From assembly GCF_000812565.1 (NCBI RefSeq), contig NZ_JTAM01000014.1, positions 1-64,000 of the forward strand: a stretch of DNA of 64,000 nucleotides. The letters run 5' to 3'. The notes below the pieces were generated by a model. That model ran no database searches. It saw only the letters and a list, made by a program, of their open reading frames with translations, and was not told where the DNA came from. Position 1 is the first letter of the stretch. Every line of letters starts with the position of its first letter. Below, piece after piece: positions 61,265 through 64,000 of the stretch. Origin of the DNA: Flammeovirga sp. OC4. GTDB lineage: Bacteria > Bacteroidota > Bacteroidia > Cytophagales > Flammeovirgaceae. A program made the position numbers and the translations under genes.

Positions 61265-64000
61265 ATGATACCTTCTTATACAAGGGCATTATTGAAAGTA
61301 ATTTCGTTTGTTACTTTTATTATTTGTGTTTCATTCAACACAAATGCCCAAATAACACAGAAAACACATAGTGTATTATCTATTGGAGGGGCACATTCTT
61401 CAACAGGAAATTATCAGCATTTTTCAAACGTTGGTAGTCCTATTGTTGTTTCCCAAGGTGGACCTTACACACATAGTAATGCTTTTATGCATGTTGGCCA
61501 AATTTCCAATGGAGATACTACAGTTATAGTGGATACAACCATGATTGAGTTTAGGGTGGATATGAAAGCTGCTATCAATCAAAATCTCTTTAATCCAATT
61601 GCTGACTTTGTTGATATAGCAGGAAGTTTCAATAATTGGAGCGGAGGAAATGAATATATTCTCAATGATGATGATCAAGACAGTATTTATACCATAAAGT
61701 TCGAACCTATATTTAGAGATTCTATTCAATTTAAGGCAAGAATAAATGCATCTTGGGAACCACTAAGTCATGAGTATGCTGGAACAAGCGTAACACGTCA
61801 TGCTTTTATTGCAGATAAACAGCATAACGTTATTTCATTTCAGTACAATGATGAAGATGTTTATTACCCATTGACTACTTTTGAGATAAATATGGAACAG
61901 GCTATTTTTTCAGGAATTTTTACACCTGAAGATTCAACTCAAACCCTAAGTTTAAAAGTATTAAGGCCTGATGGACGAGTACATCATAAATACCTATTAC
62001 AGCATAAAGAGGAAAGTATTTATAAAACAACATCACAGTTGAGAAATGTTGGAGAAGAGTATGAGTTTATTGTTGAAGTTAGCACACATATTCCTGATAC
62101 TACTCCAACAGTTGTTCAAGAGGATATTTTTAGAACCTATACTGTAATGGATAATAGCAATTTAGTTTCCTTTTATTACAACGATATTGATTTTGTAGGT
62201 TCATTACAATTAACTGTTGATATGCGATGGGAGGCTGAACATGGAGATTTTGATCCGAGTGTAGATACCGTGAATTTTATTGGAAGTAATAGTTCTTGGT
62301 CACAAGATATAATGCTTACTGATGATGATGATGATTTGATTTATAATGTTTTGATTGATTCATTATTAGATTCAGATTTGGAATTTAAAATTAGGTTGAA
62401 CAGTAATTGGAATCGAAATGAATTAAGGTCTTCTTACAATAGGACACTGACATTGAAAAGAGGAATAAATGATGTGTCAATTTTCTATAACAGAGAAAAT
62501 ATTGATCATCCCAGAACTACTTTTGAGATAGATATGTCTAAAGTGATGGTGGAAGATACGGTTACAGGAAATGTAAGACTGTATTTATATGAGAATGAAT
62601 TAGCAGTTCAACCACTGAGGGGATATTCATTGGAACTAAAAGAAGATTTTATTTATACAGGGTTTTCAAACGTGATAGGTCTTAATGATTCCATTATTTA
62701 TAAAGTCGCTTACAACTCAGTGATAGATACTATAGAAAATGAATTTACAATCTATCCCGTTACTGGAACATCGACCACTTCAAGGTATTTTAATAATGAT
62801 AAATATTATACAGGTCTTCGTTTTGTAGTGAATATGTTGGGTATGGTAGCAAATGGCCGTTTTGATCCGGGGCAAGATGAACTTGATGTTGTCGGGACCA
62901 TGACCGATTGGAATGGTGGAATGATTAATTTGACGGACGAAGATGGTGATGATATTTATGAAGGTGAATATAGAATTGGTAATCATTCAGAAGCCGAAAT
63001 AAGCTTTATTACAAGAATCAATGGGGAATGGTTTAGTCTCAGTCGTGAATTTCCTGGGGGAGAACGCTTAAGGACAGTTACTCCTGTAAAAGGTCAAATA
63101 ACCACATTAGAATACCATTTTGATGGTGAGAATATTGACAATAAAGAAGTAGTTTTTAAGGTAAATATGTCACATCAGGAAACGTTAGGTAAATTTGACA
63201 CAGAAGCAGAAGGCGCTGGTTTACGAATTGAAATCTACGATGGTATTCACCGTTATAATTACCCAATGATTGTGGATGATGAAGGATTCTACACTTACAA
63301 TACAAGAAAGTTTGAAGTAGATTCATTGATATCATTTACAGTACTTCATTATACCCAAAAGGATGGAGAAGATGATGTTGTAGTACGTGAGGACAGTATT
63401 AGGAGTGTCATAAAGGAAAATAGTCAGCAAATCATATCGATGTGGTTTAATGATGAAATTCCAGAAGAACGTTTTGATGCTATATGGCAGATCAATATGC
63501 AGCCGGCCATTAATTCAGGTGAGTTTGATGTGGCAAATGATAGACTTACTTTAAAAGGTTCTTTTGATAATTGGTCCGAGGAAATTGAATTGGTAAAGAA
63601 TGATACAACAAATGTTTATTCAACTTCTGTTTCTCTTCCTGAAAGTATAATTTACTATCAGTTGTTTGTCAATGGAGAAGCGGAAGCTTTTGTTGGACAG
63701 GATGAAAGTAACAACCGTTCACATCATCTATCAGAAAATAATACTGTGATCAGTGTGGTTTACAACTTCGAGGAAGTAGAAAAAGTTGAAGAAGAGGATC
63801 TACAAATCGAAGAAACTGAAGATGGCAAAGCTGTTATAGAGATTGCAGAAGAGCTGTTTAAGGAATTAATTGGTGAAATTATTTATCAGGTATTATTAGC
63901 TAATGGAGATGCCTTACCTGATTGGGTAATTTTTGATCCAGAAACGTTAACCTTCACTATTGATCCTTCAAAATTACCTAGTGGTACAAGGTTAGAAAAT
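61265..64000 (+). CDS. Large multidomain surface protein, partial (runs off window)
   Basis: Open from the ATG at 61265 to the last base (912 codons, no stop). Signal peptide to about 29 (NTNAQ), an HSVLSIGGAH...NVGSP segment typical of Bacteroidota extracellular proteins, then seven consecutive modules of about 100 residues (about 90-835). Modules 1, 3, 5 and 7 resemble starch-binding CBM20/48-like folds (DFVDIAGSFNNWSGG, DDDQDSIYTIKF); 2, 4 and 6 are a second beta type with F-E-I-(N/D)-M starts. A Glu-rich linker and the start of an Ig/cadherin-like domain (LPDWVIFDPETLTFTID) follow. Probably an adhesin or glycan-binding protein, likely with a T9SS end outside the window. Confidence 0.85.
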   Translation, partial: MIPSYTRALLKVISFVTFIICVSFNTNAQITQKTHSVLSIGGAHSSTGNYQHFSNVGSPIVVSQGGPYTHSNAFMHVGQISNGDTTVIVDTTMIEFRVDMKAAINQNLFNPIADFVDIAGSFNNWSGGNEYILNDDDQDSIYTIKFEPIFRDSIQFKARINASWEPLSHEYAGTSVTRHAFIADKQHNVISFQYNDEDVYYPLTTFEINMEQAIFSGIFTPEDSTQTLSLKVLRPDGRVHHKYLLQHKEESIYKTTSQLRNVGEEYEFIVEVSTHIPDTTPTVVQEDIFRTYTVMDNSNLVSFYYNDIDFVGSLQLTVDMRWEAEHGDFDPSVDTVNFIGSNSSWSQDIMLTDDDDDLIYNVLIDSLLDSDLEFKIRLNSNWNRNELRSSYNRTLTLKRGINDVSIFYNRENIDHPRTTFEIDMSKVMVEDTVTGNVRLYLYENELAVQPLRGYSLELKEDFIYTGFSNVIGLNDSIIYKVAYNSVIDTIENEFTIYPVTGTSTTSRYFNNDKYYTGLRFVVNMLGMVANGRFDPGQDELDVVGTMTDWNGGMINLTDEDGDDIYEGEYRIGNHSEAEISFITRINGEWFSLSREFPGGERLRTVTPVKGQITTLEYHFDGENIDNKEVVFKVNMSHQETLGKFDTEAEGAGLRIEIYDGIHRYNYPMIVDDEGFYTYNTRKFEVDSLISFTVLHYTQKDGEDDVVVREDSIRSVIKENSQQIISMWFNDEIPEERFDAIWQINMQPAINSGEFDVANDRLTLKGSFDNWSEEIELVKNDTTNVYSTSVSLPESIIYYQLFVNGEAEAFVGQDESNNRSHHLSENNTVISVVYNFEEVEKVEEEDLQIEETEDGKAVIEIAEELFKELIGEIIYQVLLANGDALPDWVIFDPETLTFTIDPSKLPSGTRLEN

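Overview
The window looks like a chromosomal segment of a marine, gliding, low-G+C Bacteroidota of the order Cytophagales; a Flammeovirga-like genus is my guess. The pointers are: gldH next to a RicT/PSP1 gene, a PorZ-like protein, proteins with type IX secretion (T9SS) C-terminal domains, DUF3098 before uppP, an NFACT-type Rqc2 homologue, KDO-lipid A genes (Gram-negative envelope), and promoters of the Bacteroidota form TTG-N19-TAnnTTTG. Nearly everything is core-like chromosome. I see no phage, plasmid, CRISPR array, rRNA or tRNA.

Layout. 1-1128 has no gene but carries two tandem copies of a structured, promoter-driven, terminator-ended RNA element on the minus strand; a third copy lies at 56482-56618 on the plus strand. 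1129-4354: a CtlX-type amidinohydrolase, a polytopic membrane protein and metF. 4593-8249: a four-gene KDO operon (kdsB, kdsA, a transaldolase-CBS fusion, a kdsC-like phosphatase) with its own promoter and terminator. 8288-18149: a secreted subtilase, an acyl-CoA synthetase and the Hen1-Pnkp RNA-repair pair. 18220-28080: a RecE-like nuclease, a kinase-like protein of unknown role, ricT-gldH, a coaD-DUF3822 operon, a cyclophilin, VanZ and a B12-dependent ribonucleotide reductase. 28081-43799: a propeller-SpoIIE sensor phosphatase, rsgA, waaA, an ECF sigma factor, a phospholipase C-like protein, a LruC lipoprotein, rqcH, uppP-truB-ribF and an alpha/beta hydrolase. 43984-49047: a 39-residue membrane peptide with its own promoter, dinB, a divergent PduO-like adenosyltransferase, a MITE-like repeat and porZ. 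49224-61257: a GH13 lipoprotein, a CoA-type Nudix hydrolase, two related SDR genes, an enoyl-CoA hydratase, fhs, an AraC/DUF4345/SDR cluster and a tail-fibre (S74) protein. From 61265 a very large repeat protein runs off the right edge.

How the genes fit together. kdsB/kdsA/kdsC plus waaA supply and transfer KDO to lipid A. The usual arabinose-5-phosphate isomerase KdsD (SIS domain plus two CBS domains) is not in the operon. In its place is a protein whose C-terminal CBS pair is KdsD-like (GIFTDGDLRR) but whose catalytic half is a transaldolase/fructose-6-phosphate-aldolase barrel with the Schiff-base lysine kept and several other active-site residues changed. This is the best candidate here for an undescribed biochemical system. 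The second candidate is the three-copy RNA family: two copies have near-identical promoters, all three share an identical 36-nt segment expected to be single-stranded and a terminator hairpin with a covarying base pair, and the hairpin loop of copies 1 and 2 is complementary to the 5' leader of the neighbouring ctlX gene.

Many starts were moved downstream of the longest possible frame, to the start that fits the family or leaves a signal peptide; each such choice is stated in its entry.
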